DNA of 64,000 bases from Icerya purchasi (taxonomy: Eukaryota; Arthropoda; Insecta; Hemiptera; Monophlebidae): positions 18,783,443-18,847,442 of the forward strand of contig CM077116.1 of the NCBI GenBank assembly GCA_039619475.1. The letters are read 5' to 3'. Shown here piece by piece: positions 23,216 through 36,500 of the stretch. The notes beneath the pieces are model-generated. The model was not told the DNA's origin. It did no database searches and saw nothing but the letters and a program-made list of their open reading frames with translations. How positions within the stretch are numbered: position 1 is the stretch's first letter; the number at the start of each line of letters is the position of its first letter. The position numbers and the translations under genes are program-made.

Positions 23216-26145
23216 AAATAAAAAGCTATAATAATAAAATACCGATGATCGCTGTAACGGAAATAGCAATACTCAGTTAACTCTAAGAAATATTGCCGTA
23301 AAGAATAATCGATAAATTAATTTAACATTTTGTTTTTGAAAAATTGCTTTTTGTGTTCATGAATTCATCTTAGGATTCGTGACGTTTTGTAAAGGCTCGG
23401 CATTCCCTTTTTTTTTAAAATTAGCAACTATTTTAACGTTAATTTATAGCCGGCTTTTAATATAACAAACGAAGAAAAAGTTGGTTAACTATTTATCTTA
23501 ATTTTTCTAATGTGACTAGTGATGTAATTAATTAATAAATATTAATTAACGAATAAGACGAATTGTATTTTTTTTAAATTTGGAAATCGTTGCTTGATGA
23601 AGTCCATAGAGTATCGAACATTAATTATTGAATAGTTAGCGATTGCTATACGAATGACAAAATAGCATCTTTTACTTACATTTTAATGAATCCCAAAAGT
23701 ATCGTGTTTCTATGAAATAATGTTCATTAGAACCAATATTGTTCGCCTCGCTTTTATCATAACACACTGTGAATAATAAAACCTTCCGTTGGAAATAACC
23801 CTAAGTAACTATGAAAACTGCCTCAAAATTCGCATAGTCTTCAAAATAACACAAACAAACAAAAGACAAATTTTTAGATTTTCGCGCATATATAGATAGA
23901 TTGATATATATATATATATATAAATGAATAAATAAATATAAATATAGAAATTCTGAATAAAGAAGAATTCGATAGTCAACATTTACTTCCGAGCAAAAGT
24001 GTTATTATCTTTTTCTTTTCAACTAACACTGACGAGAAACTATTTGAGAAAAGTAAATCGTCGTATTTTGTCAACCGTCACTTTCATTTCCTTACCGCGT
24101 GACACATTTACGACGTATCTAAATGAACCTCAATTATGCTGCAGATGAAATAAATCCGTTTTTATGCGCAAAATAGTTTAAATTTTGAATAAAAAAATTT
24201 AACAATTTTTTTCAGTAAATTTAGCATAAAAATATAGCAATTTGTAAAACTGGCCATGTGTCTAGCAGTGGGATTTTAAAAGACGGCTTGCAGAAAGTCT
24301 GGCGAAATGTTAATGAGCGAAAAAGCGAGAAATGTAACAAGTGAAAAATTCGTTATGACGAAAATGAATGAGTAATCACGTATATTAAGGAAAATTACGA
24401 TCATTACACACACGCACACATTAATCAAACACAAGAAAAAAATGTTTCCGTACGAAACGGTCTAACGGTATGACGAAAATGTCTTCAACAAACACACGGT
24501 TTCTGTATAAAAGACATTACTGTGGGACCGTACGACAAAACGGTTTGGAAGAATGCTACAAATTTCGTCTAAACGAATATGTCTGATACTGCCAACTTTG
24601 AGACATTCCCTTTGAATGTGCGTTCTCATTTATGCAATTACATTATAAATATACACATCGAACAGCGTGTTTAACACAAAAACATTTTTTGCCGGATAAA
24701 CGTATGCTGCAACATCGAGTAAACATGTTCTTTATGAGAGAAGGTATTTTACGAAGTAAGTTTTGTTTGATGTTCAGCCGCCCGGTTTAAACCATGAAAC
24801 TGTGCAACTATTTAGGAAATGAAAAAAACAAAAGTTTTTCCAATAACAGCTCTGCAACATCGAAAAATAAGAAACAAATTTACCGAAACTGCATATAACT
24901 GAGCGGAAAAGAAATTGTGTTCACGTTTCTCTGTTCCACGCTTTCGGTAACATCGCAACAAAGTAAATTTCATTTTGAAATTGCTAATCGCATTAAAAAG
25001 TTTAAATTCGACGTATCGAAACAAGTTCTGAACTTCATCGAATGTCGTATACTTTTCGAAGAACAGCTATCATTAACTTAGAGTAGTGGAAGGAAAAGTT
25101 TTATTTGGTAGTGCGACGTTCTAAATTAGTCCATCTCTGCTACCGCAAAAAAATGCATTCATTTCACACCCGAGAAAAAGTAAAAATGACAAAAATAAAT
25201 TACATTCGAACATAGTGCAGCCGATCAATAAAAACATTTAGTTTAAATGCTTTTTTCACTTATTTAAGGTCACAAGAGTCAACGTGCGCCACACGACTAA
25301 AATTAACTTGGTGTTCGAAGTAGACATACTCCGAACCACGACCAAGTGCTTCACATACCGTTTTATCAGACCGGTATGCTGATGTTTCTTGTTTGTATTT
25401 AAGTAACATATCAGAATTTATATTATTTTTATCATTTAGCGTAGATTTAACATGTACGTATTATTCCAGTTTTTGTATAAGATTTCGATTTATGACAAAA
25501 ATTCTATTTTACATAACAGGGAACCGATTAAAATTGCTCAATTTAATATAAACCAGCAAATTTGTTCATCTTCTGAAGTGCTTAATGAGTACACTTCTTA
25601 TATTCATAAATCTTGTTATACAGATATATTCAGTAAACATAATGGCAATATTCTCGATACATAATACCACAATGTACATGAAAGACTTAAAACTGATTGT
25701 AAATGTTTGATTTCTTACACAGTGCAGTCCAAGTATATACTACGTATAAGCCTCTGGTATCATCGTATATGTGATGATGTACTTGACAGTTTGCCATTAA
25801 TTTTCACTGAGGACTAAAACGCAAAATTATAGACGCCGATTGGAAATAATCGAAAATATTTTTCAATCAATCAAAATATACGTCACACGTTCGTGAGCAA
25901 AGTCATTAAAACTCCGGATGTTTAATTTTGTTTTTTCTCTTAATTCGAGACGATTATATTTGATTCTCGTGCTGAATGGTACGAAATGGTTTAAAATTTG
26001 ACGCCATTATAAAGACAAGCGGCACAAAGGAAACATGCAATGCTTAACAAATTTTCTTGACGACATAGCTTTAACAAAAGCCATCAATGATGGCAAGATC
26101 AGTCGGTACTGAAGTAATAGATATAAAGGAGTCGGACATGAGTAA
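23216..26145. other. AT-rich DNA, mostly featureless, one microsatellite
   Basis: A TA-rich microsatellite lies at about 23898-23945. The remainder shows no protein motif, RNA gene or long repeat. The plus-strand open frame at 25452-25664 has no recognisable domain and is not called. Confidence 0.45.
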
Positions 26146-26149
26146 ATTT

Positions 26150-27010
26150 ATTTTATTTTATTTTTTTTCAACAAAGAATCTTCGCCCAGCAGCAACAAGA
26201 AAGAAGAGGATCAGTTACATAATTGATTTGGTCAGAAATATCCATAATGAAGAAACTGAGCACTAGCATAATGAACTGGAAGGGAAGAGATAGGATGTAA
26301 GAGGCGCAATAGAAGGACATTCGAAGAAGATACGGTTGTTGGGATCACAGACAGCTTCATGATTCGGATGAAGATGACAGTTAGGAGAGGAAATTAAACG
26401 AAAACAAAACGCGAGGAAAGTAATCGAGTATGATTAAGGTGCAAACGAATAATAAAGATTACAACGGAATTTCGTGAATAGAAAAATTAAAAACCAAAGT
26501 AGGTAGGATGATTTGGCTAGATGGACAGATAGAATTAATTGTTAGAGAAGGAAAAAGCGTAAATATTTGACCAGAATCTGGTATGAAATTTTAACTATAG
26601 GGCTAGAAAGTTAGAAGCGGGAATTTTATTGAAATAGAAGTAGAAGCATGAAACAATTCTAGCCGAAGAATTCGACATCTCACTAAGAACCCAGAGCAAA
26701 TCAACGTGGATGGAATGGAGAAAATGAAAATTGTAAATAAGGGATCGAATACGAAAAGCGACAAAATCGCAGGAGTGAATGGAAAAAGGAAAGGAAACAC
26801 CGCTTGAAGGGCACTTACAGAGTCAGAGATAATCAAATAGGTGGAAAAGTAGAGAAGATATATAGACAATGGACGATGGCGATAAGTTCAGCAAGGAGGA
26901 AGACGAAAAGACTCAGAGTGATTAATGTCAGGAATAATAATAAATGAGGCTCCAATTTCACCAGAACCCCTCGAACCATCCGTAAATATGGTTTTGCGGA
27001 TCAGTATAGA
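26150..27010 (-). mobile_element. LINE RNase H and 3' fragment, minus strand
   Basis: On the minus strand the sequence opens near 27000 with IFTDGSRGSGEIGASF, the first catalytic Asp block of LINE RNase H. It continues, after stops, with SDSVSALQAVF near 26840 (the second-strand DS-x-SALQA block). A T-run at 26150-26168 corresponds to the poly(A) end. The region between should hold the C-terminal His/Cys motif but is too decayed to read. Same type as the fragments at 1.8, 7.5 and 8.6 kb. Confidence 0.65.
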
Positions 27011-27679
27011 TGTATCGATATTGTTTTACGTTGATACATTTATCGCGAAACATCAAACCAGTTCTTATTGGTTACCTTGGTGAAACTCAAAACTAATCAC
27101 ACGGCGTTGCAGTTAATATTTACATTCCAGTATTTCCGTTAATTACATCATACGATCTCGCAGATAGTAACTGACCGATGTATAGGACATTGTTTGGCAA
27201 CCAGACGATGACAATGATGTTTCATGTAAATAGATAAATCAGTTCACTTATTCTGTTCAGCTTACTATTCCGAATGAACATATACAACTCGTGTTATCTG
27301 ATTTTACCGAAATCAAGAGGATTAAATACAGATCAGATAAGGTAACCTTTAAAATTAACAGTCGAACATTTTGTTCTTTTTCCTTCGCGCATCGTATCGA
27401 TTGAACTTGTTTACCTATAATTGCTGCTTTCATCTCGCGGAGTTATTAGACTAAGCACAAGGCTTTTTTTCAGCCAACTCGTTTGCAACTATAAACGTTC
27501 GGTACGTGTCGGGTTTCACTTTATTATGTCTGGAAGGAAACGCTTAATTTAAAATTTTAATTTTCATTCCCCTTCTTTTTCACTGATAGTATAAAGTCGG
27601 AAAACTTTATATCAACAGTTAGTTTAGCCTTAACTAACGATTCTTTCTGAAAGTGACGAAACAAGAAAACAATACGCCT

Positions 27680-28915
27680 TCAAAATGAAAACAGATTACC
27701 CATTCAACAAATATGCTAAACAAATTTACAACTCACACTTTGGCAAAAAAATGTTAGAAAAGAAAGACATTAACAACTCCTCATTAGGAAATACGCCCTC
27801 CCTATGCAGGCAACTAAATGAAAAAAAAAAGAAAAAAAGGTAAAACAGCTATAGCACGGCCATCCATGAACTTACTCTCTGATAGCGAAAACATGGAAAA
27901 GATTTTGTCGAAATATGATCTATCACCTCCTTTCAGGGTAGACCCTCCACCCCCAATTCGAAGAAAAATTTCTCTCTATTATCTCAAATAATTAGATTGA
28001 AAAGGATTCCTTAATTACGCTCTTACCAGAAACCAAAATCAACAAATCCCTGACAATAACCGGATTCCGCAAGGCAGTACACATCTTCCAGCAACACAAG
28101 CTGAAATATTACACGTGTAAACTCCAACGAGAAAAACTGCTCCACATTATATTACAAGGTATGCTCAAAACCACTAAACCGCATATTATAAGAGAAAGCT
28201 TCATTAATAAAAGGGATTCCACCCCAATACCATTACATGAATGTACAAAATTTCGCAGGGAAAACGTATATCCTTGGTCTAAGTCGGAAAGAACCTTTTC
28301 CAGATGAACGATAATTCAGGGGTTTCGCATAACGGTTGAACCTCAGCGAAAAAATATTGCCCTCATGCAGTGCTGAATGTAAACACCACCCAAGCTAAAT
28401 TCTGCAAAAAAATTTTTAGATATATTTCGACCATAGTCGCCCTTTCTCGAGTCTGCACCATTTGGTCTCTAAGGAGCCTTGAAATATTAGAGGCCATTTT
28501 AATAGACAAAAAAACTCTCAATTACGGGGCAGGCCTCAGCACTGACTACAATCACATTTACATCATTCTATGCTTTCCACTCTTTTCACAACGCAACAAA
28601 TAAACCAACATGAGTTCATGCGTTAACTAATATTACTTGACAGCTGTAATCGGCCAGCAAACACTGTTCCAGGCCTTCCCTTCAACCTTCTTCTAAGTAT
28701 TCACCAACTCCTTAAAACCTGCTATAAAACTGACTCAGTACCCGCAACCAAAGCCCACAGCATTTTTAACCTTGATGATTGCAACAGAAACTAAGAGAAC
28801 ATTCTAATAAATAATAGAACAGCTTTCGAGCCTCATATGTAAACTACGATAACCTTTAGAAAATTCCCAAAGCATTATGCAATCGTCTACTCATATTCTT
28901 CTGCCCCACAACAAT
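27680..28915 (+). pseudogene. Jockey-type LINE ORF1 (Gag) remnant
   Basis: Plus-strand reading frames give PSMNLLSDSENMEKILSKYD, then PPFRVDPPPPIRRK, then LPETKINKSLTITGFRKAVH. The segment IFQQHKLKYYTCKLQREKLL follows, then IILQGMLKTT and a region near 28370. This is the layout of the RNA-binding ORF1 of Jockey-like elements: Pro-rich linker, then a ~70-residue domain with 'L..... YTY....K....V.KGL'. A short A-run (27819-27840) and several frameshifts break it. Zinc knuckles could not be confirmed. No ORF2 follows. Confidence 0.6.
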
Positions 28916-29404
28916 TAGCACCAGTCTGGTAACCAGTTTATTTATTATTTATTGTCAGGAGATCAATTTCCTCAGCAATCTAATTCAGTTTTCACTCGCA
29001 CTACCAGCATCGCACCAACAACAAAGCAATTATCGCGCTTTTGATTATGCAACATATTTCTGTTTCAAGTTTATCAGTCAGTTATTTGACGCGGTCCTCC
29101 GGAATTGCTTTTTCAAATACCATCGAGCATTAGTTAACAATTACAAAGTTCTGCCTTATATTCTTATTTGCTGAAGCTTGCACTTCCTACTCCTTATTGT
29201 GCTCCCTATATCCTGTCCTTTCCATCCCCACTAATTATTCCTGCTATTTGTTCCTTTTTAGATAAAATTTCTGATCGGATCAAAATATAACCGATTTTTT
29301 TCCTTACCTGTTGTATCTGGGTGAAGTTTCTTGATTGACAAGCACAAAAAAAGAAAAAAAGTTTTTTTTAAATTTTTTAAAATAAATACCGCCTTTACGA
29401 TTTA

Positions 29405-29747
29405 CTATGAAAATGTAATAAAAACACTGTAAAAAGTAAAAAATAATATATTGCAGAGTAATAATTATAATAATTCATAAACAAGATAAACTTTTTGAAG
29501 TTAACGCGAAATACAAGTTACAGAAACGATTTTAAAAAATTTTGAAGAATATAACAATGTTTAAGGATTAGAAATATCAAGTGCGGTTTGTAATTATTAT
29601 TGCAATTTAATTTTGATGCTAACTCTAATAAGTATTAATGTTGTTTAAGAATATAATAATAATATCGTTATGTACATTAACTTGAAATATATATTTTTAT
29701 CAATTTTTATTTTTTAGTGCATTTTTATTCAATTTTTAGAGTAAGCT
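29405..29747. repeat. Diverged foldback copy related to 21784-22107
   Basis: Left arm near 29405-29447 (ACACTGTAAAAAGTAAAAAA) and right arm near 29700-29747 (TTTTTTAGTGCATTTTTATT) are inverted. The right half also has CTAACTCTAATAAGTATTAA as in the 22-kb copy. It is followed by AAAGTCGGTAC and a T-run, again echoing the 21.4-kb context. Confidence 0.6.
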
Positions 29748-29799
29748 TTAAAGTCGGTACTTTTTTTTTTAAATTATTTTATTTCAAGATTTTCGATCA

Positions 29800-30700
29800 A
29801 CCTAAAATGATGCTACTTTTGGTATTCTGTGTAAAGGCGGGGAGTATTGGTTGAGAATTAATGTTCAAATTCTGTCAGTAATGAGCTGTAAATTGTGCTT
29901 TGAAAGTTTCAAATTATCTTTATTCAAATCTACATTTCAAACTGAAACTGACGTTGGTAATAATTTAAATCAATCCCACTTGTCGCCCATTTAATTTTAA
30001 AATTGTAGATGTTCATATTTTTCTTTTATTTTAATGAAAACATTTCGGCCAATTATTATCTGGCTACATCAAGCAAAGAAAGCATATTTGTAAGGATTTT
30101 TTTTTTTAATGTTGTTTGATGACTACAGTCGGTACTACCGACACTCGTCGGTATTCAAACAGGACCACCTTTACTGATTCAATTTCTAGTGAATAAAGAA
30201 TTATTCGAATTACTGGACATGACCTAAAATTATACACACTAATGTAAAGGCGTAATATTTCAGTCAATATTGAGCTTGTAGACAGTACTATGGCGACTTA
30301 AATTCGTTTTCTTTATTCGTATCTAATTTAACCGTGGATAATATTTTAATGTTTTATCTTATTACAATTCTTTTTTTTTCAGCTAAAAATTGATAAAAAA
30401 ATATTTTAAGTCAATCACCTTTGTCATATTACTAAAAACTTCCCTAAAGGAACCCGCAATTTTTGCACGTTATTTGATGATTACTGTATTTACCAATATT
30501 CATCAGTACTAACAGGGGTCCATCACTGACTGGTATACTCTTAAACAAGGAATCACCGAAATCGATCAAAATGGTCAAAAATTTCGCGTAAACAAACATA
30601 AAAAAATTACGCCATATAATCTCATTTTTTTTAAAGTCAGTAAAAAATATTTTTCTATGAAAAAACTTTACCGAAATTGTTTTTATTTTGAAGGTCATTA
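29800..30700 (+). repeat. Imperfect ~400-bp direct repeat, two units
   Basis: Two diverged units in tandem. CCTAAAATGATGC...GTGTAAAGGCG (29802-29839) matches CCTAAAATTATAC...ATGTAAAGGCG (30223-30252). GTTGTTTGATGACTACAGT (30111-30129) matches GTTATTTGATGATTACTGT (30469-30487). No coding signal is seen, and the class is unknown. Confidence 0.5.
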
Positions 30701-31859
30701 AAAAGGGTTAAAAATTTATTGGATACGTGTGAAATATATTATCATTTGCTTATTTCATTAGTTAACATTAAATTTTCTAACTGGTAAGTATAATTGCATA
30801 TATCCACATATATCCACTTATTCACTTTAGATTTATAATTAACCGTTTACCATTTTAATTTATTTTTTGTCGAGAGGAACGTTAGCTATAACAGTGGACA
30901 ACAATAATAAGCTGTACAACCGAGGTAATTAAATAAGCGGAAATCGGTTGTTGCCACACAATCGCATGCGACATTTTTATTCAACCATTCCTATTGGTTT
31001 TTGCTTTTAATGAATTATATTTCGGCGCAATTGGTTAGCTGCTGGGGTAAAAGTTTTTTTTCAATTCGTAGAAAATTATAATCGTGGGGAATTTATAAGA
31101 TTTCGTAGAAATCAGAAGTAAACAAAAGCGTTGATGTTGCAAGTTTCGCAGTCACATATTGAAAAATTACAGTAACACCTGCCCAATTTTATGTTCTCCA
31201 CTTTAACAAGTCCATCGAAGGAAAAATGTTACCAATCATTGCATTCATGTACCCTACAGGAATTTTCTCAGCAACAACGTCAGATTATATATCAGCACAA
31301 TAAGGTCCATCATGGTCGACAAAGCATCTTTCAGATTTTTTACTCTTCCGGAGCACCACAGATTCTGTTCACTCCCGTCTTACAAATAATTTTCTCGTGT
31401 CTAAATACATAAATCTTTTTTTTTCCTATTTATTCTTTAAAATATTTTGATGAAGTTTAGGAAGGTTTTTGATATCTCTTCCCTTAGCAACAGCCCTGGA
31501 CCTATACTACACCGCAAAATATGAAAAAAAATCGTTTCTGTTACAAGCTGTGGACACTAAAATCGCACACAAGAGATGCATAGGACCTGTGTATACATGC
31601 TAACAAAATAAAACGTCGTCAATTACCACACCAAATAATTTCTAAATAATATGTACTGTTTTTATTTTTGCTTCTTTTAAAATCTGTTTCACGTTATAAT
31701 AAACCGTGTGTAACTGTAGATTCCAGTTTTGTTGCGTATAGTAGTATCTTTTTGTGCATATGTATATAACAAGTTCAATGAAGTTCTCTTCTTCCTTCGC
31801 TTTACGCATTGTATCACGGCGCGCATTTACATATAACGCTTATTTTATATATAGTAGCC

Positions 31860-33165
31860 ATAATAGAGTTGTTAAACGTAGATGGGGTTGGGGGAAGCAC
31901 CTCGCAACCATTCTCTAATAGATATAGACTTCAATGTTAACATCGGTAATACAATCGAGATGCCTAATAATTTTAAAAAAAATCGAAAAAGTTAATAATT
32001 GATCCAGCCGATTGCATTAATAATAATAGCGCGGTTTTAAATTATATTAGCCTTACCTCAGAACGAAATAATAATAATGAAAATAATATTAGTAGTAATT
32101 CATTGAATTGTAATAATATCAACAAGGATAGTAACGTAAACAGATATTCACGTCTTCTACATGACACGGGTAAATTTTTTGTCCAGTAAATTACCCCTTC
32201 GATCAATTAGGCTGAACATTAATAAGTGCGGTTAAGATCGCAGAACTATTAAGAAAAAAGTAATTCATCAAAAAATGTAGTCAAAATAAAAAAAAAAAAA
32301 AGTCCCAATCGAATTATCGTTCAATATTTCTCTTTATCTTTCGTTAATGAACGGGTCGAAAACTCTTCTTTGCCCTCTTTCGGCTATAACGTTTACATTA
32401 CAACTTATTTAATTTCTCGAAGGAGCGTTATAAAAAACCTAGATACATAATACACGAAAGATAATGTAATTGATACGACAGAGTGTAGTACAGTAAACCA
32501 CACTAAAAGGTTAAATAGAAAACGGTCCATGAAACCAACTTATGTATTTCTGTAAAATGTACGTTTTAATTGTGAACTGTCTTTTAAGCACACTCGTCAA
32601 TGTTTTTACCGTCTAATATATGTATGGGTATTCTCCGGTCAGTGTAAAGGACAAGGCCGTTTCCACGGGGGGGGGGGGGGGGGGGGGGGGGTAACCCCCC
32701 CATGAGAACTGGAATAGTTATTATGAATACACAAAAATCTGAAAAAAATCACAAATTTAAAATAAATATTGATGATTTTTTAGGATGTTCTTACCTAACT
32801 TTAAAAGAAAAAAGAAAAAATATGCTCCATATTTTTAGGTACTTCATTATTATCTTATGCAAAATTTTTTATTACGTGTGTAATTAATAACATATATGTA
32901 ATTTTTATTAATGTTCGTATACGGGGTAATTCATTTATGTAAATCAAAATGATGGAAATTATTAATAGTACGAATATTAGTGAAAAATGTATTGTTATTC
33001 ATAAAATAAATATGCGAAGAAAATTTTCAACCCCCCCCCCCCTTTCCAAAATTCTGGGCACGGGCCTAGTAAAGGAAATGCTAAATATGCGAGATGCGGA
33101 TTACTTTTTGAAACCTTTTCAATACAAATTTAAAGTTTTTATACAAAAATTACAATTATTTTAAA
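31860..33165 (+). mobile_element. LINE ORF1 (CCHC Gag) remnant interrupted by a hAT MITE
   Basis: Decayed second copy of the Gag type seen at 3476-4726. It has an Asn-rich N-terminal part (32000-32140), RYSRLLHD...GKFFV, and then the central domain in broken frames. The zinc knuckle region near 32590-32650 resembles HTRQC...GQC. Reading across the MITE at 32652-33069, the frame resumes as KGNAKYARCG, the expected continuation into the second knuckle. The element stops near 33165, about 300 bp before the start codon of the cis-prenyltransferase-like gene. Confidence 0.6.
32652..33069. mobile_element. hAT-type MITE with 7-8 bp target duplication and poly-G
   Basis: Flanked by TAAAGGA at 32645-32651 and 33070-33076. 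Terminal inverted repeats are imperfect: left CAAGGCCGTTTCCACGG, right (inverted) CTAGGCCCGTGCCCAG. Internally it has a G25 run (32667-32691) and a C-run near 33030. These are typical of non-autonomous hAT elements with 'CAGGGCCG' ends. It interrupts the Gag zinc-knuckle remnant precisely, which supports the ends. The 61-codon open frame inside is not regarded as a gene. Confidence 0.75.
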
Positions 33166-33470
33166 TGATCCAAAACTTAAAATGATACAACTAATTTCAT
33201 TATTGGAATCATATTTTCAGCTGTAAAATTTAATCCATTTCCATTTTTGTTAACGAAGATTTCAGTTACATAGAAACACTTGTTTACATCGTCTACTTCG
33301 GAACCACAAACTTCGCTAATCAAAAATTTGTTTAAAAAAATGTAATTATAGAACAAAATCACAAAGAAAAAACACTTAATTAACATTCTAATAACTATTA
33401 TGCAAATAAGAATGTACAAAAATTATAATTTCACGGTAAACCGTTTAATTATTTACCTCAGCTTAATGCA

Positions 33471-33525
33471 ATGCATCGTTTTCGACGTGATATCGTTATC
33501 AACAACATTTCCGCTTATTTATCAA
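33471..33525 (+). CDS. cis-prenyltransferase-like gene, exon 1
   Basis: ATG at 33471 gives 18 codons (MHRFRRDIVINNISAYLS) plus one base, then donor GTAAGT. The phase fits exon 2. The helix-like N-terminus matches the short segment before 'IPxHIAFIMD' in the family. An acceptor-like TTATTTACCTCAG ends at 33461 and the frame stays open upstream (L-N-A-M), so a further 5' exon is possible. An overlapping ATG at 33466 is in the wrong phase. Confidence 0.65.
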
Positions 33526-36500
33526 GTAAGTTTTAAAACTGCACTTGTCAGAATATTTTTGTAAACTGTTACAATTTGTAAACCAATATACTTTATTATT
33601 CAAAATACTTATTTCATACTAAAATATTCGAATTAGTCGCAAGTAAAATGTAAGAATTTCGCTAGATAGCAGTATGCAAGATTTAAAAACATTTATCTAT
33701 CAAAAATCATTTCGTTGATTAACTAACGATCTAACTGATTTTTATGCACATCAGCAAATCAACAGACATATTAACAAAACATTTTAATAAATAATTTTAA
33801 TTAGTATAGATTTATATTACAATTTTAATTTACTCTTTGAAATTAAAAAAAATTATCACAAATGTAAATTTGTTTTGTAAATAATTCTTAAGAGACTTAT
33901 TCGCAAAATATGATAGTACAGTGAAAATATAAAATAATCTCCGTTATATTTTAAACCGTGCCGTTTAATTATTGTGCTCGCAATACGAACAAAATCATAC
34001 ATTTTCGCGATACATTATACGTAAATTGACAATATGTAAATCAAAAAATTAATTTAATTTACTTAATATATTAGTTTTAAATTAAATATCGAAATTAACC
34101 CTTTTTCAGCGTAACTTTTTTTATATATCATGTTATTTAGATCTACTAAGGCGGACACTATGCTTACCAGATTACATAACATATTTGATTAACGAAGTTC
34201 CTGCTTATTATAGAAATACAAAAACGTCCTATTTTGATAGAGAATTATATTTTTTAGGGTAAGTGTTTTTTTTTTCAAATTTGTTTATCTCAAACAAAAT
34301 TTCAAAAAATCCGATATATGTTCTTTGCATTACAAGTAAACATACATATGTATTATTGTTGTATTTCACTTCAGTTTATACAGTTATTTAACCCTCAATT
34401 ATAATCGCTCGTTTAGAGTTGTGTAAATACTATTACTAATTGTAAGTCATTTTTGACCTGAAAAATTTTAACTTTTAAAATACTTCTGTAATTCGTATAA
34501 TTTACAAAATAATGCATATTTCGAATACACATATGTTTGTTGATTTAAAGGCATCTATTTTTACATCCATAGTAATCGAGTAAATTTTACATTGAACTAA
34601 ATATCTATAGATGTATGTATATTTTTGCAGCTTACAGTATAAAATCCGAAAATGAACTTGGAAAAAGTTTTACTAATATTTATCAAAAATATGGGTAATT
34701 TTAAATGAATAACAATCAAACTATTACAATAACAAAAAAGTGTACATATGTATATTTTTAAAAACATCTAAAACAACAGTATACTTTTAACGCTACAAAA
34801 TAGATCACTTACATTGTACAAATATGACACTTTTTTATTAATAATTCAAATAAAGGGTATAAAATAATGTTTATGTTTGCTCACACTTAAAGTGTAATAT
34901 ATGCCTCAAAAATAGTGTCGAAGCATACTAAACACTTGACATTGCTTATTATTATAAATAGGACATGAACTACAACTTCTTGTTTTGTTTGTCTGTGTAG
35001 ATGTAGACGAAATTTCCATTATTTCATTACCAGAAAATTCAAAAACTGTACATAATAGTAGCGACGGATTCAGACAATCATGGGGGAGGGGATATAGTTA
35101 TGTAAAATCCTATGTACAGATGACAGTAGATTTGAGAAATACCTTGTTTCATACAAAGATATGTAGTTTATAATTTTTTTAAAGTAATATACTCGTATTT
35201 GCTAAATGTTAGTCAGGATTGAAAACGAAAAAGCGATTAATAAGATAGGTAATTGAAATAGAAACATGTAAAAGTTTTAACAGAGAAGGAAGTGATTTTA
35301 AAATCGATTGCAGCTGGAGAATTGTAATTAGCCGTGTGTTAATGACGAATGATGGGAAAACCCAGTCAGATGCTCGAAATTAGTGATCTTTTATATTTCG
35401 ATATAGTTATAATGCCGTTTTTTTCGATGCTGCCGTAGTGTATGTTTTGGCTTTGATGATGAATAGAATATTACTATTCGAAATGTTAGCTGATAATATT
35501 TGTGACGTGGCTTGTACCGGAAAAAGTAATAATATTTTAGAAGTCACGAAAATTTGAAGTTATTTTTAACATTATTCTTGTTCTCCATTTTTGAAAATCT
35601 GGCTACCATTTCTTTTGGTTTCAAGTCGAGATTATTATGAATGTATAGCAGTGTAGCAATGCTAATCCTGTTCATTGTCTTTCTTACGTTGTTGTTCTTA
35701 AGCAAGATTTAATCGACATAATGATGAAAATGATCGTTCAGCAAAAGCATTTGTTATAGAAATGTAGCTAGAATTTCGGAAGGTCATAAATGATTAGATA
35801 TATTACTTCATGATTTTTGTTACTTCGATAATAGTGTCCAGTAAGTTTCCTTCTTTTAAAATAGTCAGTTTTGTTTCTAGTGAATCAGTTCAGCTTTAAT
35901 TTTATATTCTGTGTGTGAAGCAAATTTTCGGATCTTTTCATTAATGAATTTAAAAAATCTATAAATTCAGGGGAAAAGGTATCAAGCATGTTTTCTAAAA
36001 AACCTGTTTTTAAGTCCACCACTGCTAGATCTAAAATCGGAATGTAAGTTTTTACTCAATAGAAAAGTCCTGTACTTCATGGATTCTCGTTTTGATTATT
36101 GCATACATGGATTTTTAATTTCAACTTCTACTTTATCAGCCATTTCTTTCGCTGTTTTAAATATTTCCTGAAATTGTAAATCGCCTTCTTCCCATTGACT
36201 GTTTAATGTTGTATATACATATATGCATCCTATAAAGTCTTCTTGTATAATGGAACTTTGTTGGAGTATAAATCAGTATATCAAAGTATCATATTAACTT
36301 CAGCTTTACCTGATAGATCTCGTGATTCTTCAAAAACAAAAGAATAGTACTTGGTAGAAGTAATTCGTTTTAAAATTTTGTCCAAAATTCTCAATCGACA
36401 GCGGTCTATCAACCCGTTTTGGATCGTTTTACTTATGTACATTGGTCTTTATATTGAATTTTTTAAGCGATTTTCTAATATGTTTTTTGCATTAACCCGA

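Noticed and set aside
24812..25664. Possible exons at 24812-25024 (minus) and 25452-25664 (plus)
   Set aside because: No family resemblance and no matching splice-phase partners found.
32702..32887. 61-codon frame inside the hAT MITE
   Set aside because: Short, Lys/Ile-rich, located inside a non-autonomous element bounded by target duplications; no match to transposase.
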